Source: Hymenochaete sp. R1 (taxonomy: Eukaryota; Basidiomycota; Agaricomycetes; Hymenochaetales; Hymenochaetaceae). Taken from it: a DNA stretch of 64,000 bases. The position numbers and the translations under genes are program-made. The notes beneath the pieces are model-generated. The model saw only the letters and a list, made by a program, of their open reading frames with translations. It had not been told where the DNA came from and did not search any database. The stretch lies in the NCBI GenBank assembly GCA_019400425.1, contig JAFREE010000071.1, positions 1-64,000 of the forward strand, written 5' to 3'. Shown one piece after another: positions 42,397 through 55,280 of this stretch (the first letter of the stretch is position 1; each line of letters starts with the position of its first letter).

Positions 42397-45300
42397 TCAA
42401 GCCTGCGACAACCTTCGAGACTTGCTTGGTCCTGGTGCATTGTTATCCCGCAGGACAACGAATGATCGCCTGCCTTCTTGAGGAGTGTCATCAGCGTCGG
42501 AAGTGCGTTTATCTCCTGCTGAGGCAGACGTGTTTGGCCTTTTATCTCGTAATACAACGAATGATTTGCCACCACTGCCAGTCCCTTCCTCTGATTCATC
42601 ATTGACGGGCATGTTACCTTCACTCATCCGTCGGATCTTCCGGAACTTGTTCCACAACGTGCGCTTCGGCTGCGTGTCCAATGACGAATCATCAGTGTCA
42701 ATGTTGATGTGAGGTGGGGGTGCAGGTGCATCCATGTCGAAGATCGCTGCTGAACTACCCGCTTGGGCGTTGAAGAAGGTTGAAGCGTCCTCAATGATAG
42801 CTGTCTGTGACTTTGTTCTGACGTGAGCGCGAGGCTGTGCAGCATTCATCGCACCAGGCGGTAACCCACTATCAACCGGATGCCGCACGACGGGACGATT
42901 GACAGTGACAGTCGACTTGTTTGAAGGCGTGGCTCCTCCAGCATCGTTGCGATGAATCCGTTCAACTGATGGAAACTCGTGTTTTGCAACGGTCGGAGGC
43001 GTGGCCGGAAGCGCGGCATAAGGAGAATCGTAATGTGCACGTCCCCCGCCGACGCGAGCAAAGCCAGACTTCGGTGTCGTTTCTGCCACTGGCGAAGGCG
43101 GACGGTTATCAACGGGATTATACCCTGCTTGAGGGAATGCCTGCCAGGAGCCCATAATGAATCCGCTCTCATCATCACTATCTTCTCTGTACGGGCGAAG
43201 CGCTTGCTCTGGCCTGAGCACAGACGGCGGATCACCTCTAGAGCTCCCGGGCGGAGTTGGGCTCTTGTTGACATTGGAGAGCATGAACGGCTGTGAAAGA
43301 TGCGAGGAGGATCTGGCTTCATTGCCGCGTGATCTGTGATTTGGCCGTCGACGTCGTCTCCTCGGAGCACAGCAGCCCATTAGTCCCAATACACCGAAGA
43401 GGCCGCTGTCCAAATTATGTTTGCTTCGGTCGAATGGAATTTTCCCAGTTATTCGTAACAAGGCTTCCAATACCTTGATTGACAAAATCAACACGAAAGC
43501 AAGATACATCACTCCGAGGATAACCAAAATTGCAGCCGCAACCCAGCTTCCTGCAGCTGTTCCGACAGAGACCTAATGACATTGGCGTTCGAAGGGTTAG
43601 TTCACATGTTGTCGCTATTAGCAATTAACTCACCGTGGGCGTCAATATTACCAAAAGGACACCGATTGTGATGCGAGCCACGCAGAAGAAGAAGCTGATG
43701 AAGCCCATCGTTGCACCGCGTCCCCACGGTAACCATATGCTGGTGCACAAAGACGTTCCTATCTCCGTGACCAATATCACGATAGCCTGGGCTGTACCAC
43801 TTTTCTGCCCACATCCAATAGTGAGACCATAGATCAAATTGGTCGCGAAGAAGATGCACGCAAATAGCTGTGAACCATGGCCATAATGATTGTAGAGCGG
43901 ACCAAGCATCATGAGCGTCTTCGTCTCGTCGTAGAGTTTGTTGGTGGCAGTGGCGTAGAGACGATAAACTAAGAACACGGGCAAACCGACGGAGAAAACC
44001 ACAAAGGATAAAACAGCCAGCACAGTGGATGCAACAGATGATTGAGAACCAGCGTTTGCGAATTGGTAGGACGAGAACAAAGTGATAGGAAGATGGAACA
44101 GGATGAGAACTCGAACGAGGTTTCCATGCAGGATTTGCCAGTGAAAGGAGCCCGGCCTAATCCTTATTCTCCACCTTTTTCGACCCAGACCGCTCGAAAG
44201 AGGAATGGATGCCGTTCGGAAAAGGAAGTGCCCGATAGAGTTTCCTTCGCCCTCGGCTGGTGATAAACCACCTTTGTCCGATTCCTTTGACGCTGGATTG
44301 AATGCTGGAGTACGGGTCCCAAATGGCGAGTCTTTGTCCTTGCCACCAGAGAGCATAATACCTATGCGATCTATGCCCCAAATCAAGGAGCTCAAGACGA
44401 TTATTGCGGCGTTGATACACAGGAAAAGGATGAGGCAGATTCCAAATAAATCCTGTGGTCGCACCCCTACGGCGGCAGCAAATGATCCAATCCCAGACGT
44501 CGTTCCGTTAGGAAGCATGAACAGAGTGTTTTCTTGACTAGAATCAACGTAAATCGCAGATGAAGGGTCATTCAATTGGTCGGCAAAATTTGACGGTGGA
44601 TCATAGCTTTGAACTCGTAAAGGATCCCAATGTGTCGTCGTGATATTTCCACTCTGTGCCAGCGTGACATCTACGAAAAATCAGAGGTCATACACTGGTC
44701 AGGTATTTAGCACTACTGACTGTATGAAAGCATCGTCCATGCTGTCTGGGCAAACATCGGGTCTACAATTGTCGTCTCAATGAAAACGCAATATACGATA
44801 TGTCGTGAGTCTACTTACAAACAAACAGAGGCCATTGGACCGCAGCCATTCCTATTGTTGCACAATATTGAGTTTGAAAGAATATATCCCGCATGGAAGG
44901 GGTACCTGAAATGCATAGACGTTCATTTAAAACATTTTTAGAGAGAAAGAAAAGAAGACTGGCTTACAGAACCTCAGCAGTGCAGGAGTTCCCGAAAAGC
45001 GTTCACCGCTGATTGCACTTGCTAACATGTATCCGCCGCCTTTAAGGCGTGGCCAAATGCCACGGCCAGCACCTGTTCCACCTCGCCCCCAAGCCGCAGC
45101 CAACCGTGCGAGACCAGCCACAACCCAGTATGCAATGCACAACCCAACACTGACCCAGAAAATGATTATCGCATGTCCGTAGGATTGGTCCTCCAGGATA
45201 TCCACGTCTAACGGCGTCGTGGACACATCTATACACATGAGCTCTAATGCGGGAGAAGAAGTGTCCACAACTCGTAACCGAGTGTTCAGAGTCATGAGCT

Positions 45301-45833
45301 GGTATGTGTGTTTCCCGAACGGTATCATTGTCGAGAATGCGATGGGTCCTGCTTCGATGGGACAGTAAAAATAGGTCGAGTTCGCCGTTCCCAGCGGCGA
45401 TGGAGGCCGAGCATTCGCACAGAAAAAGGAGCTATTATTTGCAACGCTGAAAGATAGAATCGAGCTTGTTGTGAATAAAGTCGCTTGCATTGGAAGCACA
45501 TAAGGATCATTCATGTATAGACATAGTTAACAGAAAATACTCACATAAGAGGTCCGTCGCATTCGATATAGGAACGATTTGTTGACCGGTATTTCCAATG
45601 ACAGTGAGGTTCAGATGTCGGCCAATCGTATCATCGGTAACGACCTGGCCATAAATGGTGGAGACATTAATCTTCAGAGAGGGGTCGACCGCATTGCCCG
45701 CTGTGCATTCGGTGAAGGGTAGCGTTGCAGGTGTGGCTATTACGGATATTGACAAGAAAGCAAATAGGAGGCTAAGCGGGGTAAGGAGGTGCGTCGACCA
45801 GCAGCTACTGGAATATTGCGAGCTAGGTCGCAT
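42397..45833 (-). CDS. TRP/ML-like ion channel family membrane protein
   Basis: Fungal TRP-related channel (Flc/Pkd2-like) with a lumenal or extracellular ML-like domain. The start at 45833 gives MRPSSQYSSSCWSTHLLTPL followed by a hydrophobic signal peptide. The ML-like part includes TLPFTECTAGNAVDPSLKIN and FCANARPPSPLGTANSTYFY. Then come helices IIIFWVSVGLCIAYWVVAGL, LFGICLILFLCINAAIIVLS, VRVLILFHLPITLFSSYQFA, VASTVLAVLSFVVFSVGLPV, the linker NKLYDETKTLMMLGPLYNHY, LFACIFFATNLIYGLTIGCG and later segments. The last exon adds a final helix (LVILGVMYLAFVLILSIKVL) and a 350-residue disordered cytosolic tail with the repeat KSFVVLRD / RSFVVLRD near its end. Several short introns. A role in calcium or FAD transport at the plasma membrane or ER is inferred. 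Confidence 0.86.
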
Positions 45834-48411
45834 TGTTTTGCATATGGAGCAAGAAGCCAACGCTCGGTTTGCGACGTTGTCTTCTCGCTGCTCGCTGCAG
45901 TTTGAGGTCGGTCGACAAAAGCCGTGTTCTGTGGCGCTTCGTGTGCGTGTCGAGCAAGCAGGCAAATCCTCCCCAATTGGCTTGAAGTCACGTGCAAATT
46001 ACCTCAGTCAACCGTTAGTTGAACACTCTCACAAAGTCTCCCACTCTGTGACTCTCACTCTCATCTGTCCTATTTAAAACTTGTCAACAGCGGACATAGA
46101 CGACCGCATCAACATGTCTTTGGCTTTCTCTATCTTTCTATCCATCCGTAGTACTAGCAACAGGCTACTGCCCTCGGGTCCTCTAATTGCCGGTCGTTTC
46201 GCGATTTCCCCTGCTGCCATTATTTTACGGTTGCGCCCTTTTGATTCGTGGGTCATTCATCAAATAGCAAACCATGTACAAGCCAAAGGTCTAACTTCAT
46301 AAGGTTTTTCACTTGACAACTCATATGCCTGATAACTTGAAAGCCAGTCCATCATCACTCTGCGGGCACTCCGATGATGTATGTCACTTTATTCCCGCCA
46401 GATCTTGACCAGAAACCCCATACTTCTTCACCGGTGAACAATGCAAGGAGCGCGCACTATCGCCGTACTACTCGAAGTGGGCCATCAATGATTTATCACT
46501 GGAAAGCTACGATGCTTTGCATGATGGAACTTCAAAAATACCCAGGCACCTCTGATATCATCATGCGTAGCCTGCCTGCGTACCAGCTTTGATCAGTCTT
46601 ACACGCTTCCATATCTCACAGACTTTCAAACAATTCCCCGGTCAAGTCCTTCCGGTGCCTGGCGCATTGGTTTGGGGTCTCCAAAATTCGTTGTGAGAGG
46701 GTGAGCTAAAGTTACAAAGACTTTGTAGAAGAACCTTGGAACACGGTTGCAAGTTTCCAATATGCAAAATTACGGCCACGAATACATGGCCATAATTTAG
46801 AGTCTAGCGCGACGAGAGGATCCTTCATCAGAAGCTCATTGAAATGGATCTGGTCCGGTCACTGAGTGAGTGTCCGCTCTGCAACTTTATTCCACCGCTC
46901 CAGATCAACGTCGCCACTGGTCTAGCTGAAGCATTCAAGCAAATGCTGGTTTTTGCAGCGGCATATGACCCTTTGGAATCTATTGGTGATATTGTCTTGC
47001 ATTTTGTGAAATTGCGCTTTCATAGATGCACCAGTCTCAAAATCTCACTATGCATGATTATCAACAGTGTGGCGCAGCTCACAACAAGATTGATGACCTA
47101 TAGACGAAATCTCTGTGGCCGACTTGTAATTCAGGCGCACTTTCCGACGGGACATGCACCTACTGATGATGCGAGCCTACTACCAATATCGATCCGTCCT
47201 GCGGACGTTTCGGCTTCAAACATCGTACCAAAGCGTCGGATCTCAGAAAGGGATTCAGGAAGCTTTCAAAGTGTTTGAAAGACACGATGTTTTTGCGGAT
47301 TTCAGCACTGCCTCCGAAGGTCCACAAGCAGGGAAGACGTTTATGGTTTGATCCTATACAAGCCGATTCGCCTTTTTAGGTATGTAGGTAAGCATTCTAG
47401 TCCCCACGACCATGTTATCGAGACCGACACCTGAATTCGTCTAGTGTGCGACCAAATTTACGCAAGGACCACTAGCACTCCGCATCGCCTTTATGACGTT
47501 TGCGAGATGTGAGCTAAGGTTGACAAGGCACTTCGCCGACGGCGGTTTCTTCAGCAACGCTATTTACGGGAACCAAATTGAACGAAGGCAAGTACGAATA
47601 GACTGTAGCAAGGGTGGTGTAGCATACACTATGTGCTAGTACAGCCGCTATCCGACTCGGAGACCGCGACGAAGCGGGTAGTAGGAATAATTTGTGGTCT
47701 TCTTGTCCATACTTTGACTAGAACTACGAGGTCATCGATATACTACATAGGAGTCTTTCTAAGTAATGATGAATGAAACTGACTTACTTTTCTGTAGAGT
47801 CAGCTCTTGAAAGAAGACGAAAGGTGAGGAGGATTCGACGCCACCTCTGAGCCAAACAACAATAAACAGATGTTGAAGGTCCTACGCCTAGTCACGGGTC
47901 ACGGTCTCATCCTTTCAGTCTTACCATCTCCTGGCTCATCATCTCGTCGTCTCATCGCAAGTGTCAGCTTCATACAGCAAGTGAGTGAAGCACGCCAACA
48001 CGCTCGTCAGCGGAACGTCGTTGTTGTCCTTTTTTCACATCGATTACTCCCGAGTTGAACACGTCTGCCTGCTTTGCGAGCAGCGACGACTGTAGTGTGA
48101 CGTGTGACAAAACTGTCCCGCGTCCCGCGAGTCCGAGTCGAAGAACAAGTCAAGCCGAAACGGGCTTCCCACGCGACTTCGGATCCGGTTGGGGCGTTGA
48201 AGGATGAACAACGTCGGAGCTGCGAATCAAGAAGAGGCTGCGACGATTGCAGCAGAGTTCCTGTCCAGTCAGTCAGTCCTCCTTTCATCCGTTTCGTTTT
48301 TCCTTGAATGAATATTTTACCGCGTCCGCGGACATTCTGGGCGCGCCGAGTCTTGCGGAAGTTCATTCCGTCGTCTGCCGGTGACGCGGCTCAGAAGCTT
48401 ATTCTTGCTTC
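45834..48411. other. 2.6 kb region with only remnant-like frames
   Basis: No gene could be modelled. Three frames draw attention: 46114-46302 plus (MSLAFSIFLSIRSTSNRLLP), 46409-46555 plus (PETPYFFTGEQCKERALSPY, then YSKWAINDLSLESYDALHDG) and 46844-47278 plus (MDLVRSLSECPLCNFIPPLQ). The second has natural-looking composition but begins right after a stop and has no clear acceptor at GT..AG-compatible phase. The region could hold a decayed gene or old transposon. The left end is also the promoter of the TRP-like gene. Confidence 0.4.
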
Positions 48412-50624
48412 ATGTCCCTGACTCTCGCACCCTCCACCGGCGCTGTGCCCCCCATGTCCATGTCGGTGGTTGTTTAGACGCTAGCGCCCGTTGTTTGCCC
48501 CCGTGCTTCTTTGACACCCCCTGTTTCGGGCATTTGGAGGACAGAAGCCTACTTATTAAAGTTATTTGCTTTATTTTGCGTCGCCTTTCCTCAATACACT
48601 TATTTTTTATACTATTTGAGCTATGATCTCACATGTTATTTACAAATCACAGGTCTCGACAACCTCCCTAGTGAGGTCCAACATCTTCTTGCAGAGATAC
48701 GGCATAAAGAAACAAGAGCGCAAGGTTAGTGATTTTTGTCATCTCTTTCTCCTTCAAGCGCTTCGGAAGCTTTTCATCGAAGATGTCGCTTGCTTTTATG
48801 TACCGTGAAAGAGCAGGTCGAACGATACGCACCAACTCGTACCATCCACCCCCAACACTCTAGATTTTCGGTGTCCAATCTCGCACGGTGCTTTCTATGG
48901 CTTATCTCGGGATTCTGATTTTTGATTCCTAACAGAACTTCAACAAGAGGTGATACAGAAAGAGACCTCACGGTACATTCGACACGGCTTGAAAAGCATC
49001 TCAATTGTTAAAGAGGGAAAGGAAAACGGCAAGGACAAGGAATCGAAAGACGCTGCAATACCAGGTCGCGTGTTGTCAGCTTTTGACGAACTCGATCAAC
49101 TCGCAAATGACAAAATAAACCTGTCTGCAAGGTTACTCGAGCTTCTAACAAGAGTAGGCGCGAGACTCGATCACGACTTGGCCAAAGTCATCCAACTCTC
49201 TGGCGAGCCGCCGCAAGAACAATACGAAGTCCGAGGTGGGTATGTCGTTGGCACGTTACCGGGCGCTCCAGCACCGATCACGTTGAGTGCAAACGCGACA
49301 CTGCCGGCGAGCAGTGCCCGTTCTGTCAAAGAGGTTCAAGATAGCCTTCGGGCGTCTGTGTCCAACGAGTTGTCGGCGGTGAATCTTCCATCCTCCGTTC
49401 CGAGCACCATCCAAGTTCCTCAGAAGCGTGAGTTACTCTTTGGGAAATGCTCCTGAAATCTTGACTTTACATTACATTGTGTGTTACACAGGTCGACGTT
49501 TGAACACGGGTGCGTCGGTGACAAGCATCAATGTCAGCGTCTCCCGCGCGCAGACACCTCAGGCGCGTTCACGGCTGCAGCACCAAGTGCATCCTTCTCC
49601 ACCTCCGACTACGGCAACGTCGAGAGGACGACGTATGCCGACTCCGATGGATGAAGACGCGGATGGTGACAACGACGCCGATGCCGACGGAGATGACGAT
49701 CCAGAGGACTCTGGGGATCCGGAAGATAAAGAATTGTACTGTTATTGCCAGAAGATGTCATACGGCGAGGTCAGTTTCTGTCCTCGTGGGGCTACTCGCC
49801 AGTTCTTCTCCCGAACCTCCATTCTCTTCATTCTGCTTGGGGGTAGCTCGCTTTTAAACCCGTTATTCGCCTCACGCTTCTGTAGACCACGTGCTGTGCT
49901 TGGTGTCCAAGCTTTCGGCGAGTGGTGGGCCTTTGGTCCATTTCGTCTTTTTCCATTCATGAGCCTGCCTCTAGGCTAGTAAATATAACCCCTTCCGTAG
50001 CCCAGCTATAGACTGGCTCCTGAAAGAGCCGAACTCATGTCTTGTTTTTCATTTCCTTTCTTTTACGTCTTCATTTCGGATATCTCTTCTATTTCCTTAA
50101 ATTCTTTACCTTCATCTGACGCATTTTTCTTAACCCTGCACGCATAGATGATCGGATGTGATAATGACGACTGTCAATACCAATGGGTGAGTGCCAAACG
50201 TTTTCTCTTTTTTTTTCTGTTATGTGTCGAGTGCGGGAGCGTGCATTGCAAGGATATTCATACACCACGGGCCACCCTGCCAAATGCCAATCATGAAGTG
50301 AAGCGCTTGGACGGGCCGTGGGAGAATACCGAAAGTGTCGCGCACCGGCCGAGAGCGGATGTATGGTTGGTCGATGGCTCACGCGTTCACGCGCGGGCTA
50401 CCTGGCAACTCAGCTGAGGTGGCTGAAATAGCTCCTCCCGCAACCAAGCAAATACACTTTTGCTGTTGCATACTTTTTACTGACGTTGTCTCCCGCCGTT
50501 GCAGTTCCACTTGGGGTGTGTGGGGCTGAAGCCACCGTTGCCCGATTCATGGTACTGCGATGAATGCCTGAAGAGTTTGGGCGCTGGAGGCCGTGCTCGT
50601 CAAGGTCGACGCAAAGCACAATGA
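48412..50624 (+). CDS. ING-family PHD-finger protein
   Basis: Chromatin reader of histone H3 lysine-4 methylation found in histone acetyltransferase or deacetylase complexes. The ING N-terminal helix starts in the exon at 48653: LDNLPSEVQHLLAEIRHKET, then ELQQEVIQKETSRYIRHGLK. A disordered middle follows (SVTSINVSVSRAQTPQARSR and an acidic DEDADGDNDADADGDDDPED). The C-terminal PHD is split over three exons: ELYCYCQKMSYGE, MIGCDNDDCQYQW, FHLGCVGLKPPLPDSWYCDE and a basic tail ending RQGRRKAQ. All eight zinc ligands (C4HC3) are present. The two introns inside the PHD are long (about 378 and 318 nt). The start is uncertain: ATG at 48412 (MSLTLAPSTGAVPPMSMS) is plausible, but I could not find a phase-matched donor joining it to 48653. 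Confidence 0.85.
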
Positions 50625-51452
50625 AGGGAGAAGAAAGCGAAGGAGGCGGTTGCTGCTGTCTGAAAGTGCTGTGCTATTCGGTGGTTGAGGGGCTCTTGAG
50701 GAGGTTACTTACGTGCTCTGCATATGGTAGCTGTACTAATTCTTCTGTACATGTGTCTTCTGTATTGTGTATCATCCAAGTTATGCATTAGCTTTGGCAC
50801 GTTCATGATTTTTGTTCGACCACGAGGCAGAGGGTTATATCGTGTTCCGAGTGCTATCTAAGCGAGATACGTTTTGTGTGATGAGCGCAGACGGCGATCT
50901 GAGGTGGGAACGAATAGGAAGGAAGCATGTGCGAGAGAGCGAGAGACAGAGACAAGCTTAAGGGGGAGGAGGGGGTGGTGGAGGAATAGCGATTAGGACG
51001 GGACGAAAGGCAGAACCGAGGCTTTGGTTCAGCTGGTAAAACTGGGACCCCGCAGACCGCTTTTTTCCTGAGCGATCGAAATCTCGGCACAGCATCCTGG
51101 TTCAGGATAATTCCTCCTGTGACGTTCTGTCACGTTTCTCGTCACATGCGGGAATCCGGTCACGGCAGTCTTTTGGAAAAGCGGTCGATACAAAAGAAAA
51201 GGTGGAATTCGGTGGACCCTTTGCTGCTCATACCTGCTTGGGCCCCAGTCGCCGTCGTCGTCGCTATCTTCCACTCCTCTTCTCTTTCTTTCTTCTCGAC
51301 GTTGGCTCTCCACGACACTTGTACCATCTTCCTCCTCGCTCTCTCCTCTTTTACTGTCCGTCGTCTTGGTGCAAGAGCCTTCATTGGTCTTTTGCTGCCC
51401 ACACTTAGCTCGCGACCCTGCACATCGTATCTCACTCACCTCCACCCGCTAA
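50625..51452. promoter_or_regulatory. upstream region of the GATA-factor gene
   Basis: About 830 bp between the ING gene stop and the GATA-factor start. The last 200 bp are strongly pyrimidine-rich (CGTCGTCGTCGCTATCTTCC onward), a typical leader for a highly regulated fungal gene. No exon recognised. Confidence 0.5.
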
Positions 51453-53153
51453 ATGGACTCGACTCACTACGACGCAGTCACCGTTTCTTCCGACTCTTCT
51501 CTCCCTCAGACTCCCTCTCCCCGCAATTCCATCGCTCTTGAGCATCCGTTCGAGAACGTGAAGCACCGCACCGACTTTGAGACCATCGAGCCCAACTCCA
51601 TCTTCCCCGACGCGTACAGATCGTACCAAGAGCCTGAAGCGATAACGCATTCCATGGAGAACCCAGCGATGTGGAACAACAACGCCAACATGGCGTCTTT
51701 TTTCGCGGCCCAGCGTCACGGGAGTACCGGTTCTCTTCTGCAAGAGCTCCATGGTCAGGACTATCCCGAGCACCTCGATGCCTATTCTTCGCCCCCTCCC
51801 CTGACCACCGGTTCTGAATGGGGAACGCCTGCTCCCCTCCCTCACCCAATTCTTCCTGCTCACTTGCAGCCGGAGCACACCATGAGCCGACGCGCCTCCT
51901 TCGCTTCTATTCGGTCGGACCGCGACGATATGGTTCACCAACACGTGCTTCCTCCGTTCATTGCGGATGAGCCTACCGGTCACTACAATGCCTATGGTCC
52001 GAGGGACAATTTCTATGCCGAGCCGATGGGTTTGCACGACAATGGTTCACCTCAGCCCGGACTTTCAGCAGACCCGTCTGCCTTGCATGGGCACATGCAC
52101 ATGGGAACTCCCCCGCACCTCGAAGAGGCTTACATGTCTCCTCATCACCCGTACAGGGAGATGGAGGAAGGAATCAAGCTTGAAGACGCATCTCAAGTTA
52201 TCGTTCCCTCTCAGCATATCTTTTACCCTCGTCCGCCTTCTCAGGTTGGCCATCTGCCGCCAATGCCGATGTACATGGCCCCGCACGCTGCAATTCCAAT
52301 TCAACACACAGACGATGCTGCCTCGAAAGAGACGCAGTACCTTCGAAGGCGCTGCTTCAACTGTCATACGACGGAGCCGCCTTCTTGGCGGCGATCCACT
52401 TTGAACCCTGGGAAAATAGTATGCAACAAGTGTGGTCTGTATGAGCGCACGCACCTGCGACCGAGGCCCCAGCGATTCGATGAGTTGCGTGCAGGAAACA
52501 AGACGAGGAAAAACGTCCCGACGAAGATGTCAGGGTCGGCAAGTCCTAAGGAATCGCGCTCTCCTGAGATGAAGGCCGAAAACTCTGGTGATGAAGGAGA
52601 GAAGCCTTCGAGCAGGCCGCGTTCTATCTCTGGTGCATCGATTCATTCCGCTTCGAGCGATCTGGATGATTGTGGTTAGTCAATTTTAAAAGTCTAGATT
52701 CGTTCCAGACTTCTAACGCTCTTTTCAGTTTCTGTGTATTCTTCGGCAGGATCATTATCTGGCGCAGAATCATACACAAACTCTCCTGCCATGCCGTCTT
52801 TTACGATCGCGAACTCCCCTGCATCTTCCACTGAAAACCTCGCTGCAGAGGTTGGGAACATTCGACTACCCAGCACTCCTCTTGGCGATATGTCTGCTCC
52901 CCACTCCCCTCGCAAGGCAGCGACTATCCCTAGTATCAGCGCACAGGATAGGATTTCACCAGCAGCGTCGTTTGCAGGGTCTGACTATTTGACGGGCCGT
53001 CGGGGGACAATGCCCTTGGAGTCATCGCATCGTGCATCGCCTCTCCTGAATGGTGGTTGCTCGCTGGGTCTGCCTGAAGTGACTGGGTGGCAGTCAATTC
53101 CTCTCGATGGCACCGGAAGCCGGAGTTCGTCGAGAAACTCTATGGTCGCGTAA
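51453..53153 (+). CDS. GATA-type zinc-finger transcription factor
   Basis: Two exons (51453-52674, 52729-53153) encode 548 residues starting MDSTHYDAVTVSSDSSLPQT. The N-terminal 290 residues are disordered with His/Pro/Met-rich stretches. The single zinc finger at about residues 301-327 reads RRRCFNCHTTEPPSWRRS, then TLNPGKIVCNKCGLYERTH. It is a C-x2-C-x19-C-x2-C finger, with a longer loop than the x17 and x18 forms typical of animal and ascomycete GATA proteins. A basic tail follows (RPRPQRFDELRAGNKTRKN). The C-terminal third is Ser/Pro-rich, holding possible phosphorylation sites (SPKESRSPEMK). Schizophyllum gat1 is a developmental GATA factor of mushroom fungi, but I cannot show this is its orthologue. 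Confidence 0.9.
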
Positions 53154-54417
53154 ATGTTCGCGCACCGTCCGCTCCTTACCAACTCACGATTATTTTAATC
53201 ACCCGCAAACTCGTTTCTTCTCATCTTTCGTCCTCGCATACCAACGTTTCGGCATAGCAGTTCCTAACTTATTGCAACGTTCCAACTGTCCCTTTTTTTT
53301 GCCGGCCGTCTTAAAAGGCTTTGTATCCAGCTCTCCACGGATGAGGGGAAATGGGATGCAAGGCAGCGCCTCATCTCAGCGGGCGCGGGCCGAACAGCCC
53401 ATTATCCCTTCGAATGCCCCCCTCTCCCCCCCCTTTCTACTGTATCAACACTCGCACTCGCTCTCGATCGCACTCGACCGGGACTTATATCACAGCAACG
53501 ACGAAGTATATTGATCCCCTTCGCAATAAGACTGCGTTCCTATTTCTCTTATTGCTCCATTCTATCTTGTTACTCTCGTTTCCATCCATCCTTCGACCTT
53601 TCGTTTCTGTTTTTGGCTCTGTACTTATTGTGCCAAGGCACGTATTCTCTGTTTATATATATGCTTGGGACTTGACACTTTCTCCACTCGTTCGCTACTT
53701 CTTTTTCTTTTTCTCTCTCGCTCTTCGTCTCTTCGCGAGTTCTTTTTTTGTCGTTTCACTATTTCTATCTATCTATGACTTGGAGGATGGGTAATGTATT
53801 ATTATGTACGAATCTGCGCTATGGTAGCAGAGGCATGCTGAATGAGAACGGCAATTGCAATTGAAAGCGAGAGAGAGGCGGGGATGGAGTTCCAAGTCGG
53901 GATAAGCGAAAGAGGATGTATGCGTATGCGGATGCGGCCCCGCCCCGCGATATCGGTCCACGTTCTGCGATAAAGCGGTGGAAAGAACAATCGAAAAAGA
54001 AGGGGAAGGAGGGGCAAATAGAAAACGAGGGTGACGGTGACCGAGGGGCCCGATCCCTTGGAAGGGAGTGTTCCGGGGGGAGCGACATTCCAGTTTGTCA
54101 GATATGTACCTTATTTGGACATAGTGCTGCTCTCGTGGTCTGTTCGGCTGTACAGTCTGAAACACTTCAGGGGTTCAGCTACTCCTCCCACTCCCCCTAC
54201 AGGCCTAGGATGGTGGATGCATATGGTATTGGTTTAGGTCAAACTCAAACGCAATCCGGGCGGGAAAAGAAGCTCCCTCTTCCTCTCCCCCTTCATTTTT
54301 CATCGAATGTGTGTATGTACGGATGGAGGAAAGGGGAGAAGGAGATCCTCTCTGGCCAGTGTGTGTGTTCATTCCCGCCCGCCGAGTCCGAACCCGGAGG
54401 AGGAGCACGTAATAATG

Positions 54418-54432
54418 CCCCCCCCCCCCCCC
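54418..54432. repeat. poly-C tract (C15)
   Basis: Homopolymer of 15 C on the plus strand, equal to a G run on the minus strand. Such tracts vary in length and are prone to sequencing error. Confidence 0.8.
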
Positions 54433-55250
54433 TTTCGCGTCTCTCTTTCTAGGAGAAACTTTACTTTCGTACTGTTTACATAGGGAGCAACTTTCAGTTG
54501 TGTGTGCCCAACGTGATACACTTGCCCATAACGTATAACGTATGGCAAACGTAAAACCTTGCACACACGCGGACCATTTCCCGCGCGTCCCCCGTGCACT
54601 TTCAAGTTGCACACACCGTCAGGGCAGGGCGCCTCTCTCTCGTCAAGGAATGGAATCTCCGCTGCTCCGCCCCACCTTAAGCTTGTCCTTCCAGCGCGTT
54701 CCATGCTTCCCCCTCTCCTCTCCTCTCCTCCTTCAGCCGCCGTATTTCCCCTTTAAGACGACTCATCCCTAATCTAATCCTCTAATTTCTGTTTCTGCGA
54801 AGAAATAATAGGAGTTCATAGTTTGTTCATATCGGCATATCGGCATGAGACGAGTCGAGCGTTATTGAGCACGGATCGAGAGGCCCGAGCCGTCTGTCGT
54901 GGTCGTGGTCATTTTGCTTCGGGCAACGGCAACGATGGCGACGAACGAGAACGAGCAACCGATCGAGCGAGAGAATATTAATGAACGTGACATTTCGGTC
55001 TCCCTCTCCTCTCCTTTCTTCGTTTTTTTTTTCAAATCCCTTCTTTCTCTGGGGCTCATTTAACCAATGTCAATAAGCTTACCACATTTTCAATAATTTG
55101 GGTGTAGATTGCATGTGTATGTGTGTGCCTGACTTGGAATTTGTAAATCCGTATGCATATGTACACGCAAAACGCCACTAGCGAACGGACGAACGAACGG
55201 GCGGGCGGTATTCACTCGAGCTTCGAGCCATTGAGTCGAGTCGAGGGGGT

Positions 55251-55280
55251 CTGACTTCGACTGACTTCGACTGACTTCGA
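55251..55280. repeat. tandem 10-bp repeat, 3 copies
   Basis: Three perfect copies of CTGACTTCGA in a row, followed by a partial fourth (CTGA). No link to a gene is visible. Confidence 0.9.

Noticed and set aside
46114..46302. Possible small gene divergent from the TRP-like gene (MSLAFSIFLSIRSTSNRLLP)
   Set aside because: Short, no recognisable domain, and no downstream exon could be joined with matching phase. Left as part of the uncharacterised region.
51432..52037. 201-codon frame on the minus strand
   Set aside because: Antisense to the first exon of the GATA factor, with no start context, domain or splice signal of its own.
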